NCBI GenBank assembly: GCA_907165135.1
Contig: OU015568.1
Span: forward strand, 1,868,501 to 1,932,500
Direction: 5' to 3'
Length of the DNA: 64,000 nt
Source of the DNA: Oikopleura dioica
Lineage: Eukaryota; Chordata; Appendicularia; Copelata; Oikopleuridae
The notes below the pieces were generated by a model. The model saw nothing but the letters and a program-made list of their open reading frames with translations. It was not told the origin of the DNA and made no database searches. The position numbers and the translations under genes were made by a program. Shown one piece after another: positions 44,354-55,337 of this stretch (position 1 is the stretch's first letter; every line of letters begins with the position of its first letter).

Positions 44354-46291
44354 ATGGCCTCGTCGTTCGAGGTGTTTTGTCATAAGTCCTCCTTGTTTTC
44401 GTCTAGCTTCAATAGCTTTAAAAAGTATCGAGAAGAGTCGAAAGCAATTGACGTTGTCATCAAAACTGGCCCTCTTCGATATAAGGCCCATGCAATCATT
44501 CTTAGCTCGACATTCCCATATTTTGAGACACAGTTGATGTCATCATGGCTAAAGGGAGCTGAAATCAATCTTGAGATTCCCGGAGTCGACTCAGGGACTA
44601 TTATTACAGGTAATGATTCAGTTCGTTTTTTGGAAGAATTATTCGATCAATTAGTGATTGAGTATGCTTACACTGGCGAGATCAAGCTTTCAAACGAGAC
44701 CGTACAATCCGTTCTCGTCGCTGCACAATATCTTGGATGTGAACAAGTCATCACAGCGTGTTTCGATTTCATGGAGTGCAATTTGGGTTCGGAAAATGTT
44801 CTCGATGTCTTGCAACTTGCAGAGCAGATCTCCCACCCCGATTTGGCGCTTCGAGCTCGGCAGTACATTGATCGCTACTTTTGCGATTTCTATAGACTAC
44901 CTGAATGGAAAAAAGCGCGGGCTGCACAAGGTAAAGTCAGGGTTCATAACTAAGTTAACTGATTTTCGCAGTAACGATCATTCTTGCCTCACAAACGCTG
45001 CTTGTCGATAAGGAAGCAACAGTCTGGTCAGCGCTAAAAATCTGGCTGATGGCGAATCCATCCTGCGAGGCAAAACTCATTCACGAAATGCTCAGCCAAG
45101 TTCGTCTGCACCTGCTTTCTCCACAATGTCTTCGCGATGATGTCCTAACCGTCGATTTGATTTCAAGCAACGCCCAATGCCGAGCGTTGATAGATAGTGC
45201 TCTGAACCCACATGCTAAACCAAGCCGTAAAAGAAAAATTTCTGAGGACAGAATGGTAAAAATATGCAACGAAAGTGAACGACAAGACTTAAGATGGTGC
45301 TCACACTTGGAGAATGACATTTATATTCTTACTACATATGCCGATGCTCTCGACTCTAATTTCGACATGGGTGCCTATAATCAGTGGAAACATCTTGTTG
45401 TAAAGTTTGACCCGAATTCAAAGGTGGGCTTGACTTTTTTTTGAAATAATTGATAAAATCATTTATAAGAAATGCGAATCCATGGCGCCTATGGAGAGTT
45501 ATCGCCAAAATTATGGAGTGGCTGTCTTGGATGGAATGATCTACGCACTAGGTGGACAGGACTCGAAGGAAGTTGAACGATTCGACCCTAAAACGAACGA
45601 ATGGGAATTCGTTGCGAGTATGCTTTGCAATCGTTGGTACCCGGCATGCTCAGTTATGAACGGCCGTATATATGTGTTTGGTGGAACTCTCAAAGACGAA
45701 TCCTCCCTCAACGAATCTTACGACCCAGAAAATAACTCCTGGGAAGAAGTGCCCGCTATGCAAGTATCTCGAACCGCTGCAGCAGGAACTTGCTTTGAAG
45801 GTAAAATCTATATTACTGGCGGAATCCACTACAGCAGTCAACCTGAAGAAGTGCTTGATTCCATGGAAGTATTTGACGGAAAGGAATGGACGACAGGCCC
45901 GCCAATGCTGAGTGTTCGATCTGATCATGGAAGCCTGATCTATCATAGAAAGCTCTGGATTATCGGCGGTGATATTGGCCCCGCTAAGATCCCAGATTGT
46001 GAGCAGTTTGATTTTGCCTCTCAGCAATGGACACGCGTTCAGGTTTTAGGGCATTACCAAAAGCGATCTAAAATTTTTAAGTTTTTGAATTTTGAACGAT
46101 CCTGCCTCGGGGTTGCTCTGTCGGCAAACCGAATATTTGCATTCGATGGGGATAATGGACGAGGCGACTCGTTCGAAATTTATGATCCCAAAAACGGCTG
46201 GTCTTCCTCAAATTATACGAACCAGAGGCCACAAGGAATACAAGTTCAAGTTGCTGCTATTCCAAAGAATTGCGCTTCCCTACGATTCTAA
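44354..46291 (+). CDS. BTB-BACK-kelch protein, copy 1
   Basis: Model join(44354..44609,44655..44930,44972..45423,45470..46291). A BTB domain (about residues 25-110, IDVVIKTGPLRYKAHAIIL) is followed by a BACK domain containing ENVLDVLQLAEQI. About five kelch repeats then form a beta-propeller, with cores MIYALGGQ, RIYVFGGT, KIYITGG, LWIIGGD and RIFAFDGD. Such proteins are usually substrate adaptors of CUL3 ubiquitin ligases; that role is inferred from the family. The 45 bp first intron is a multiple of three without a stop, so it could be retained. The last intron, present in copy 2, has lost its AG acceptor here (46043-46105) but reads through in frame, adding 21 residues. This is the only copy whose frame is intact end to end. 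Confidence 0.85.
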
Positions 46292-46552
46292 GAAATCTCT
46301 GGTGCGCGGCCTTATTGCTACCTTTTTTCTGCCTTCATCGAAACATCCATTTTTTATTAAAAATAAAGTATTTTTGCAGTATTTTATAAACTTTATGCTT
46401 TGATTCTTTTACAAAAAAAAATCAGAAATTGGCATCATTTTGACCGACTTTATTGAAAATCTCTAGACAATAAAATGTAGAAGTTTGTTTCAAAAGCATT
46501 TATCGCTGGTTTTTCGTGATCGACATTCTAACTGCCAGAAAGAAGAAAACTT

Positions 46553-48928
46553 ATGGCTTCGTCGTTCGAGGTGTATTGTCATAAGTCCTCCTTGTTTTCG
46601 TCTAGCTTCAATCGCTTTGCCAAGTTCCGAGAAGAGTCGAAAGCAATCGACGTTGTCATCAAATCTGGCCCGCTTGTATTTGAGGCCCATCAAATCGTCC
46701 TAGTCTCGGCTATTTCTTATTTTGAGACACAACTTATGTCATCATGGAAAAAGGGAGATGAAATCCTATTAGAAATTCCAGGAGTTGATCCAGCGATCAT
46801 CATATCAGGTATTTTTGCAATTTATTTTTTCTTACAGTAATTCGACTAGTAAGTGATTGAGTGGGCTTACACTGCCGAGATCAAGCTTTCAAACAAGACC
46901 GTACAATCCGTTCTCGTCGCTGCGCAATATCTAGGATGTGAACAAGTCATCAAAGCTTGTTTCGATTTCATGGAGCGCCACTTGAGTACGGAAAATGTCC
47001 TCGATGTCTTGCAATTTGCAGAGCAAATCTTATGCCCCGATCTGGCACTTCGAGCTCGCAATTATATTGATCGCTATTTTTGCGATTTTTTTCGACTACC
47101 TGTATGGAAAAATGCGCCCGCCGAACAAGGTTCAGTCATAGTTCTAAACTAAGCTTTATTTATCTTCGAAGTAATGAGCATTCTTGAAAAAAGCGCTTGG
47201 AAGCGAGTTTTTCTCTTCACGAATGATTCGTGACGAATCCACTTTGCTAGCGTCAAGTGTTCGCTTCCGCCACCAAAAGACGCCAAGCTCACCATCGAAA
47301 AGACCGACCACACTGAGAAAGTGATTTTGGTGCTCGACTTGGTCAGCAACAACCTCTTTACGCTCACTTTCGCTACTCTTATCGCATTCGTCTTTCTCTT
47401 TTACAAAAGATATTTCTTCGCGAGAACTGTAAACGAATTTTAAATTAGAAACATGGACAAAAAAAAAAGAAGACGTTCAATAGAGCGGATTTTGGATCGC
47501 GGGAACAGCACGCGCAACTATTCCCGTCTGCTGGGGCCAATGCCGTTAATATTAAGGAGCCCAACGGCAACGAAACACAGCAGGTACCTCAACATCTTCT
47601 TAATTCATTCAAACAGTAGGTCAGAACCTTAGCTACATTTTGAATACTTTGAGAAAATTCCCTTCAAAGTTACTTAACGTTTTGCTCCCCATTGATTTTC
47701 CAAATGCAGTCATCAACAAGTAGCCAAGCAAGTGTGTCTGCTTTGCTTTTAGCAACAAGCAATATGCAAAACAATCCGATTTCCAAATCAGCTTTCATTA
47801 AAATTCCATAAGAAAAATATGTATAATGAATATATCAATAATTTGTTTAGAAGCAGCGCACAAGAAGGCATCGAAGAGGATCAAAACGACGAGCCCGACT
47901 CTTAGAAAAACGACGGGAGCAACGGGTAAGTTCATTTCCTTTTCACACGATTGCATAAGATTCACTTTTGCATAATTTATACATTTATGCATCCGCTAAA
48001 CTTTAGAGTCTAAAGATTATTTAATTTTAGGCAACAGTCTATGATAATGGAAACGTTGTTTACAAGCCCGGCGATCGAGTTTATGCAAAGTGGGGAGACA
48101 CCTGGTGGAAAGCGAAAATCCTCAGTATTAGTCTGCACGTAAGCACGCCTCCCATGCTAGTGGAGTAAAACGCCTTCGCGAGCAGATCGAAGCCAAGAAC
48201 ACCCAAGAAGAGTCACTTAGGGCAAAGAACAATGAAGCGCACGCCGAGTCCAACCGAATCAAATCCAAATACGCAACAGAAGAACTGCAACAAGAAACGG
48301 AGAAAAAAGCCGAGGATAAAGAAAAACTCGAGCAGCAAACTCAACCTGGTATGGAAACAGCCGACGTTCAAACTCTTTAAAAAACTTATTTTAGAATTCG
48401 CTGGCCAGCGAACTTGTGACAACTTCGACTGTACTCTGACAGGCTAAATCTGGCTAATGGCGAACCCGTCCTGCGAGCCCTGAAATGGCTTGATTCCATG
48501 GAGATTTTTGACGGAAAGGAATGGACGAGAGCCCCGCAAATGCTGAGTGTCCGATCTGATCATGGAAGCTTGGTATATCATAGAAAGCTCTGGGTTATTG
48601 GCGGTGAAAACCGTCAGGGTAAGATCCGAGATTGTGAGCAGTTTGATTTTGCCTCTCAACAATGGACACGCGTTGAGGTAGGAAGCTATCGGCTATGCCG
48701 ATCCAATTTTTATTTTCAGTTTTTGTACTTTAAACGATCTTAGCTCGGCGTTGCTCTGTCGGCAAACCGAATATTTGCATTCGAAGGGGTTAATGGAGAA
48801 GGCGACTCGTTCGAAGTTTATGATCCCGAAAACGGCTGGCTCTCCTCAAATTATACGAACCAAAGGCCACCAGGAATGAGTGTTAAAGCTGCTGCTATTC
48901 CGAAGAATTGCGCTTCCCTACAATTCTA
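46553..48928 (+). pseudogene. BTB-BACK-kelch copy 2, broken by insertion and deletion
   Basis: The first two exons (46553..46808, 46854..47129) are intact and nearly identical to copies 1 and 3 over the BTB and early BACK domains. Exon 3 starts at 47172 but homology stops at about 47184, where foreign sequence of about 1.26 kb begins. Homology resumes at about 48443 with 30 bp of BACK sequence, then jumps straight to kelch repeat 3 (DSMEIFDGKEWT), so about 600 bp of coding sequence is missing. The last exon, with a normal TTAG acceptor, ends at TAA 48926-48928. It cannot encode a full protein. Confidence 0.85.
47185..48442. other. inserted DNA carrying fragments of other genes
   Basis: This insert in the second BTB-kelch copy contains several exon-like pieces with usable splice signals. 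They are: a C-terminal piece with a membrane helix (LFTLTFATLIAFVFLFYK) ending at TAA near 47442; a basic exon (47844-47927, AAHKKASKRIKTTSPT); an exon with a tudor- or chromo-like strand set (YKPGDRVYAKWGDTWW, about 48033-48138); and a Glu/Lys-rich coiled coil (about 48170-48350). No transposase or inverted ends are evident. The pieces probably come from one or two genes elsewhere in the genome. Confidence 0.6.
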
Positions 48929-49190
48929 AGAAATCACTGATGTGCGATCTTATTTCTACGTTTTTTTCTGCCTTCATTGATACATCCATTTTTTATTGAA
49001 AATAAAGTATTTTTGCAGTATTTTATACACGAAATGCTTTGCTTCTTTTAAAGAAATACTCGAAAATTGACATCATTTTGACCGACTTTATTGAAAATCT
49101 CTAGACACTAAAATGTAGAAGTTTGTTTCAAAAGCATTTAGTGCCGATTTTTCGTTATCCAGATTCCTGCTGCCAGAAAGAAGAAAACGT

Positions 49191-51140
49191 ATGGCTTCGT
49201 CGTTCGAGGTGTATTGTCATAAGTCCTCCTTGTTTTCGTCTAGCTTCAATCGCTTTGCCAAGTTCCGAGAAGAGTCGAAAGCAATCGACGTTGTCATCAA
49301 ATCTGGCCCGCTTGTATTTGAGGCCCATCAACTCGTCCTTGCCTCGGCTATTCCGTATTTTGAGACACGACTAATGTCATCATGGAAAAAGGGAGATGAA
49401 ATCTCAGTTGAGATTCCAGGAGTAGATCCAACGACAATCACCTCAGGTATCACTTCAATTTGTAATTTCGGATAATAATTCGATGAATTAGTGATTGCAT
49501 GGGCTTATACTGGCGAGATCAAACTTACAAATGAAACCGTTCAGTCGGTACTCATTGTGGCTCAATATCTCGGAATGGAACAAGTCATCACAGCTTGCTT
49601 CGATTTTATTGAGAACCACTTGAATTCGGAAAATGTTCTCGATGTCTTGCAACTAGCAGAGCAGATCTTTCGCCCCGATTTGGCGCTTCGAGCTCGGCAA
49701 TATATCGACCGACACTTTTCTGACTTTTTTCGACTTCCTGTTTGGACAAGCGCGCCTGCTGAATTGGGTAAAGTCAGCTTTTTTGCAAATTCATTATTAA
49801 AGGCTTATTTTTTTCAGTAATGAGCATTTTTGGTTCGTCTGATCTGTATGTCAAGCAAGAGGCGACTGTGTGGGCTGCCCTCAAAATCTGGCTCATGGCG
49901 AATCAATCTTGCGAGGCAAAGCTTATTTTTGAAATGCTCAGCCAAGTTCGCTTGCACCTACTTCCTCCAGAATGTCTTCGCGACGATGTCCTTACCGTCG
50001 ATTTGATTTCAAGCAACGCCAAATGCCGAGCGTTGATAGATAATGCTCTTAACCCAAATGCAAAAAACAACCGAAAGCGAAAGATTTCCGAGGAGAATGT
50101 TGAAGAAACATGTAACGAAGGCAAACTATTAACCACGAGATGGTGCTCTCACTTGGAGAATGACATTTATATTCTGACTACATTGGCCGATGGCTTTGAT
50201 TCTTATGACAATGCCCCCGACTTCTATAAAGGACAACATATGGTTGTTCGGTTTGATGCTTACTCAAAGGTAGAGTCATTCTTTTAATAGAATAAATAAA
50301 GTTTCGGTAAGAAATGTGAGCCAATGGCACCGATGAAGCGGTTTCGTCAAAATTATGCGGTAGCTGTCTTGAATGGAATGATCTACGCGCTAGGTGGAAA
50401 CGATTCCAACGTAGTAGAGCGATACGACCCTCGAACGAACAAATGGGAATTCGTTGCTAATATGCTGTGCTCGGACCGACTGTGGCCGGCATGCACAGTT
50501 ATGAATGGCCGTATCTATGTGTTTGGTGAAAATGGAAAAGAATCAGCCCTCAACGAATGTTACGACCCAAAAAATAACGCCTGGGAAGAAGTGCCTGCTA
50601 TGCAAGTTCCTCGAAGCGCTGCAGCAGCAGTTTGCTTTGAGGAAAAATATATATTACTGGAGGAATTGTCTACGGCAATGGAGGTGAGGAATGGCTTGAT
50701 TCCATGGAAGTTTTTGACGGAAAGGAATGGACGAAAGCTCCGCCAATGCTGAGTCTTCGATCTGATCACGGAAGCCTGGTCTATCATAGAAAGCTTTGGG
50801 TTATCGGCGGTGATAACGGCCCCACCACGATGCGAGATTGTGAACAATTTGATTTTGCCTCTGAGCAATGGACACGCGTTCAGGTTGAAAGACATTATCA
50901 AATGCGGTCAAAATTTTATTTCATTTTTAGTTTCTAAACTCTGCGCGATCTTCCGTCGGCGTCGCTTTATCAGCAAACCGAATCTATGTATTCGATGGCG
51001 ACGATGGAGAAGGCGACTCGTTCGAAATTTATGATCCCGAAAAGGGCTGGTCTTCCTCGAATTATACGAACCGGAGGCCACCAGGAATAGGTGTTCAAGT
51101 TGCTGTTATTCCGAAGAATTGCGCTTCTCTTCAATGTTGA
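49191..51140 (+). pseudogene. BTB-BACK-kelch copy 3, probably recently disabled
   Basis: Exons 49191..49446, 49492..49767, 49818..50269, 50312..50883 and about 50955..51140 align with copy 1. BTB, BACK and the first kelch repeats are intact. Near 50640 one base is missing relative to copy 1 (GAGGAAAAATATATATT against GAAGGTAAAATCTATATT), which shifts the frame. Homology then continues in the new frame (MEVFDGKEWTKAPPM, LWVIGGD). The final intron also lacks an AG at the position used in copy 2. Either the gene is a young pseudogene or the deletion is an assembly error. The protein frames remain highly similar, so decay must be recent. The 3' end lies 95 bp from the Gal3ST gene on the other strand. 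Confidence 0.65.
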
Positions 51141-51234
51141 GAAATTAATTGATAAATTATCCTGCTCTTTTTTTCTGCCATCATTGACTTAACAATTATT
51201 TTTATTGAAAATTAAGTATTTTTGCAGAATTTCA

Positions 51235-52410
51235 CTAAACCAATTGACTCCACTGTTTTTCTCTCACAAAATCAACGAGCTCTAATTCTGGCATCACCAT
51301 GAGTCGACAAGTCTCGTTCCTTTTCCCTTCTTCAGAAAGCTGAAAACCCTTCATTTTCAGCCCATTATATTTAGTCGTCGGTCCGAGATCATTATCCTTC
51401 AAACATGTTCGATGTATCTCATCTAATTTCATTTCTAGTTCTTTCAGATCATTTTCGAAATTTTCAAGTCTCTCGATTTTTCTCCAAAATGTTTTGTTGA
51501 AACGGTCGTAGATAGCGGTATCGAAAAAATTCCAATTTCTCATTTTTTCTTTTAAATTTTCATCAAGTGATCTCTTGTCTTTTCTCGCATTGTTGGTAAA
51601 GTAAAGGAGATCGCCCCAGCTCCAGCATAGCTCGTTTCGGAGGAGAACCATCGATTCCTTGAAATAATCGGAAATAAGGACAAGATCGAAGTTGTTTTCC
51701 ATCGATTCTAGCGCTTCTTCTATTGCATTTTCGTCTAAGTGATTGAAACCAAGGTCGAAAGCCATGTGATTCTGTTGAAAAACGAGGTTCAAATCGGACT
51801 CGTGCCAAATCGTCTTGTTTATTGGATAATCTTTTTCAGTGTATTTTTTCGGATTTGAATAGAATTCTTCCAGAGAGCCAGCTTCTTGAAACGCGGTCGT
51901 GATGTCGTTCATATAACTGAAGGTGCTTTCGTAGAGGCCAGGGATATCACGAATGATGGTGATGGTTTTTGCATTCGAAATGCTGGTGTAAAGGCTTTCG
52001 GATGCTCGAAGATGATTTGCGATGATCTTTGGAGTTTTTCCGTTCTCAAGTGGTCGAATAAAAGACGGATTAAAAGACCTTGGATAGTTGAATCGGTTTT
52101 TTCGACCGATCGGAATCCCTATCGGAAGGTGATTCTTGAGACCGTTGCGAAAAAAGATATTTTGCATGGTCGAAGAGGCAGTTTTATGCGTCTTCAAAAA
52201 GATAATTTTATCAACAGGTGAGCATTTGTTTGAATTCTTTCGTACTGTTTTCTCTTTTCTTGGAACTTTTTCCTCCAAGAAGAAACTGAAACTGCTGCTA
52301 TTTAGTTAAATTTTAAAAATAAATTACCTCTCATCGAAACCAATTGACGCAACAAGCAATAACATCAAAAGTAAGCTATTTAAAACCAAATTATCAAGAC
52401 TTCTCCTCAT
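51235..52410 (-). CDS. galactose-3-O-sulfotransferase-like enzyme
   Basis: Model complement(join(51235..52297,52328..52410)), 381 aa, with one 30 bp GT-AG intron. A short N-terminus with a hydrophobic anchor (LLLMLLLVASIGF, about residues 14-26) makes it a type II Golgi protein. The 5'-phosphosulfate loop is FLKTHKTASSTMQNIFFRNG, the strong signature of the Gal3ST family. TIIRDIPGLYESTFSYM is the 3'-phosphate segment, with its Arg present. Gal3STs move sulfate from PAPS to the 3-OH of galactose on glycolipids and glycoproteins. The length is slightly below vertebrate Gal3STs (about 420-490). It is convergent with the third BTB-kelch copy. Confidence 0.9.
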
Positions 52411-52641
52411 TATTTTCTCTTAAAAACTCTCTAGGATCAAAATTCGACTTTTCGAAAAAATTTTTTCTTGGGATTTTTACTTGAGTGAAATGACATGGAA
52501 TCGCTTAGGGGGGTTCGGAGCTGTCCTTGTTCTGTATAAACAATTCAATTCACTATAAAATCTATTACTATCGGTCCCATCAATGGTTCCGCAAAGAAAG
52601 GCTTAGAGTAAATCAAATTTGAATTCGATTTCTTCAAAATT

Positions 52642-53037
52642 TTATTTCAGAAAATTTCCAATAAATCCCATTTCGCTCCCTTCGTGATGCTCCTTTGTCA
52701 AATCTTCTATTGTTTCTTCCAGCTCGCTGAAAAAAGAACAGAATTCAAGACCGTTAATTTTAAGTTTATTACATACACTTCTTGTTGATGAAGAATCTCA
52801 GTTGCGAGGACCAAGTTGCAGATTTTCTCAATGCCCGCCATGTCCATCTTTTTCAGGTCGTACCTTTTGGTCATTGCTAAAAAATAATAAATTTTCAATG
52901 AAATTTTAGTTTTGTAAAATTGATTTACCAATGCAATTGATGTACATTCCATTTAAATCGTAGATATTAGGATTTCCATGACGAGAAAAAGAATGTGCAA
53001 ATGTGAAGAAAAGGAAAATTGAGGAAAAAGATTTCAT
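52642..53037 (-). CDS. small secreted protein, family unknown
   Basis: Model complement(join(52642..52726,52777..52876,52929..53037)), 97 aa, GT-AG introns of 50 and 52 bp. A signal peptide (MKSFSSIFLFFTFAHSFS) is followed by about 80 mostly helical, charged residues with two cysteines (YINC, KICNLV). It is the size and layout of a secreted peptide or small helical cytokine-like protein, but no family motif is visible. It is divergent from the small secreted protein at 53737, with about 700 bp between. Confidence 0.75.
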
Positions 53038-53736
53038 TTTTCGTTCTAAGTTCTAACTTGATTGTGAGCCCTGAAAAAGTTTCGTTGTATATATACTTTA
53101 GAAGGAGTAGATAAATAATACACAACACTTTATTGGTTAACCGTGGCAAGTGCGTCTGTCAGTAAGTGTTTTAAGAATGCTACACGTGCTTATTCGGCTG
53201 CCAACGGGCCCTCGAAACTTGAATAAACAGGTGTACCAAAGTATAAAGTTATTAACAGGGGAAATCACAAATAATTGAGCATTTCTTTGCGCTTAGCAGA
53301 GTAAGCATATAATACAATTTTAGAAAGCCCAGAAGCTGAGGATCATTTTGACTATTGATACCGGGGGAGATCTTGTACCCTGAGGGCATCTAGGTACCTC
53401 CAAAGTCCCGAAATCTTGCCAACTTCGGAAATTTGAATTTTTGGGTGCCTTTTGTGAAAAAGTACTAAATTTTTGTCAAGTTCCCAACTTCAAGAGCCTC
53501 TAGCTCCTCAGGACTTTACTTTTAGCTGGGGAAATATCTTTGACACAAGTTGACATAATTTGAATACAAGAATCAACGAAAAGATGAACAAAACTAATCA
53601 TTTAGCGAAAAAAGTAAAGACGTACGATTCGTGTCGTCGCGTCTTGGAAATGTCAAGTTTTCAGCGGTGAATACCTAATAATATTCGTGCCAAGTATAAA
53701 TTGGTGAAAGTTCTTTTAAATTTAACCTCTCGAAAG
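53038..53736. other. divergent promoter region with a dispersed repeat
   Basis: This lies between two small secreted-protein genes transcribed away from each other. The segment at about 53316-53370 matches 21797-21850. TATATATAC near 53086 could be a TATA element for the minus-strand gene. No coding exon was seen. Confidence 0.45.
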
Positions 53737-54141
53737 ATGAAAATTGTCGCATTTTTATTCTGTCTTGTTTCTTGTAAGGAAAAGACCTAAATTTCAAGCA
53801 ACCAAGACAAAATAAGAGTAACTAAAAATTTACTTCTAGGCCAGGGCCTCTACGGCGATTTCATCCGGGCAATGCAGGGAGGCCACCATGACAAACAGCA
53901 CAAGGTCGACTTCAAAAAGCGCAACTACGGGCCCCACGAGAACGTCGACAGATTCGACATGATGCTGAACGATTGTCTCGACAAGGCGTTCGCTTCGAAC
54001 AACCTTGACATTGGTCTCGACAAGTTCCTTAGTTTCATGAACAAATGCGAGGCGGAAGTGCTCGCAACCGTCGCAGGAAAAGTCTTAGCAGATGTAAAAG
54101 AGCACAAGGTCGATTCACTTTCTATTATGGGAATCATGTAA
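53737..54141 (+). CDS. small secreted helical protein, family unknown
   Basis: Model join(53737..53773,53840..54141), 112 aa, one 66 bp GT-AG intron. A short signal peptide (MKIVAFLFCLVSC) is interrupted by the intron, then a charged His/Lys/Asp-rich mature region with two cysteines (NDCLDKAF, MNKCEAE). Codon use in exon 2 is strongly C/G-ending, suggesting good expression. The function is unknown. An AATAAAG signal follows the stop. Confidence 0.75.
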
Positions 54142-54410
54142 TGAACAAGAATAAAGATTGAATAAGACGATTAAAGCCGATCTGGACTGAAAAAAATGAC
54201 AACTAGTAATAACTCATCATGACAAAAAAATCTTCTTTCTTCAATAAAAATTGCAGTAATAAAAGTTTATTATAAAAATGAAAGGAGAATGCCTTCTTAA
54301 TTATGTTTCAATTACGGTTACGTCGGATTTCGATTTCGGTGCGCATTTTTCTTCACTAAGATTATTGTTAACATAATTTGTGATACGGTATCACTGATAC
54401 CCTAGTTATC

Positions 54411-54975
54411 TTACCATTCATTTCTCTGTCCACTGGAAGCCACGACCCATGAAATAGTTCCGGAGAGTGAAAGAAGAACAGAAACGATGATAAATGTCGT
54501 TCTGGGCTTTTCAGGGAGGTCAAGTGCGACGAGATAGTGACAAATTACAGCAACGGACGAAAAGGCAAAAATGCAAATTTGAGTTGGTTTTACTTTCGTC
54601 CACCATTTCTTTCAACGGCTTTTCAAGAAAAAAGAAAATGATGATTTGTTTTTATTGTTATGCCGATCCTTTGGGTATCTAGGCCAGTTTTCAATCGGGT
54701 ACCAGAATCCTGTTTGTCTAAAAAGAATATTGCCAAAAATAAAAAATTAGTTACTTACGCGTATGTCACCACCGGGCCAGTTTGCAGCCAAGTCCAGCCC
54801 ATTTTGGCCAATGGTGTATCAGTTTCCTTTACATTGAAATAATTCACCAGCGTCAGAATAAACGCTCCCGTGTTCATCAATGTTACCATCATTGACAGGA
54901 TAAAGTATGTCTTTCTGAACGAAAATCATCGAAAAGACCATTGAAAAAGTCTTACTTTGAAAATTCTGGGATCAT
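54411..54975 (-). CDS. small multipass membrane protein
   Basis: Model complement(join(54411..54608,54669..54717,54759..54914,54956..54975)), 140 aa. The first exon encodes only six codons. Hydrophobic segments lie at about residues 10-33 (YFILSMMVTLMNTGAFILTLVNYF) and near 78-97 (ICIFAFSSVAVICHYLVAL), with a last one near the C-terminus (TFIIVSVLLSLSGTISWVV). The N-terminus is short (MIPEFSKK). The third intron (54609-54668) has no GT donor: AAG|GATCGG joined to GAAAG|AAATGG keeps the frame, another GA-AG case. The family is not recognised. The consistency of phases and hydrophobic profile supports the model. Confidence 0.65.
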
Positions 54976-55337
54976 CTTGCCTCGGAAAGATCAACTCTTG
55001 AATGATAGAAATCAAGGTGCCGAGGCGCCAGGTGAGCTTTTTGAGAACAATGATGGTTCCATGGAGAGCGGTTTTTGCGGTCGGCTCACTTGAAGGCCTC
55101 TCACAAAGGTAAAGTAACGGAAGACTGTATAAAGCTTCTACTTAGCAAAAGAATTTTCTAGAACGAGAGAGAATGTTCTGAAATTCAAACCTTTCAAAAA
55201 TTATATACCGGTAATATAATTATCGCTGCCAATATAAACTTTTTACGCTTGATTTGATCAACACAGCACGCACGACTGATCCCCTATCACTTCTTTTCGT
55301 ATAAACGCCGCTATTCTTATTTCCATGTTCATTTGAA

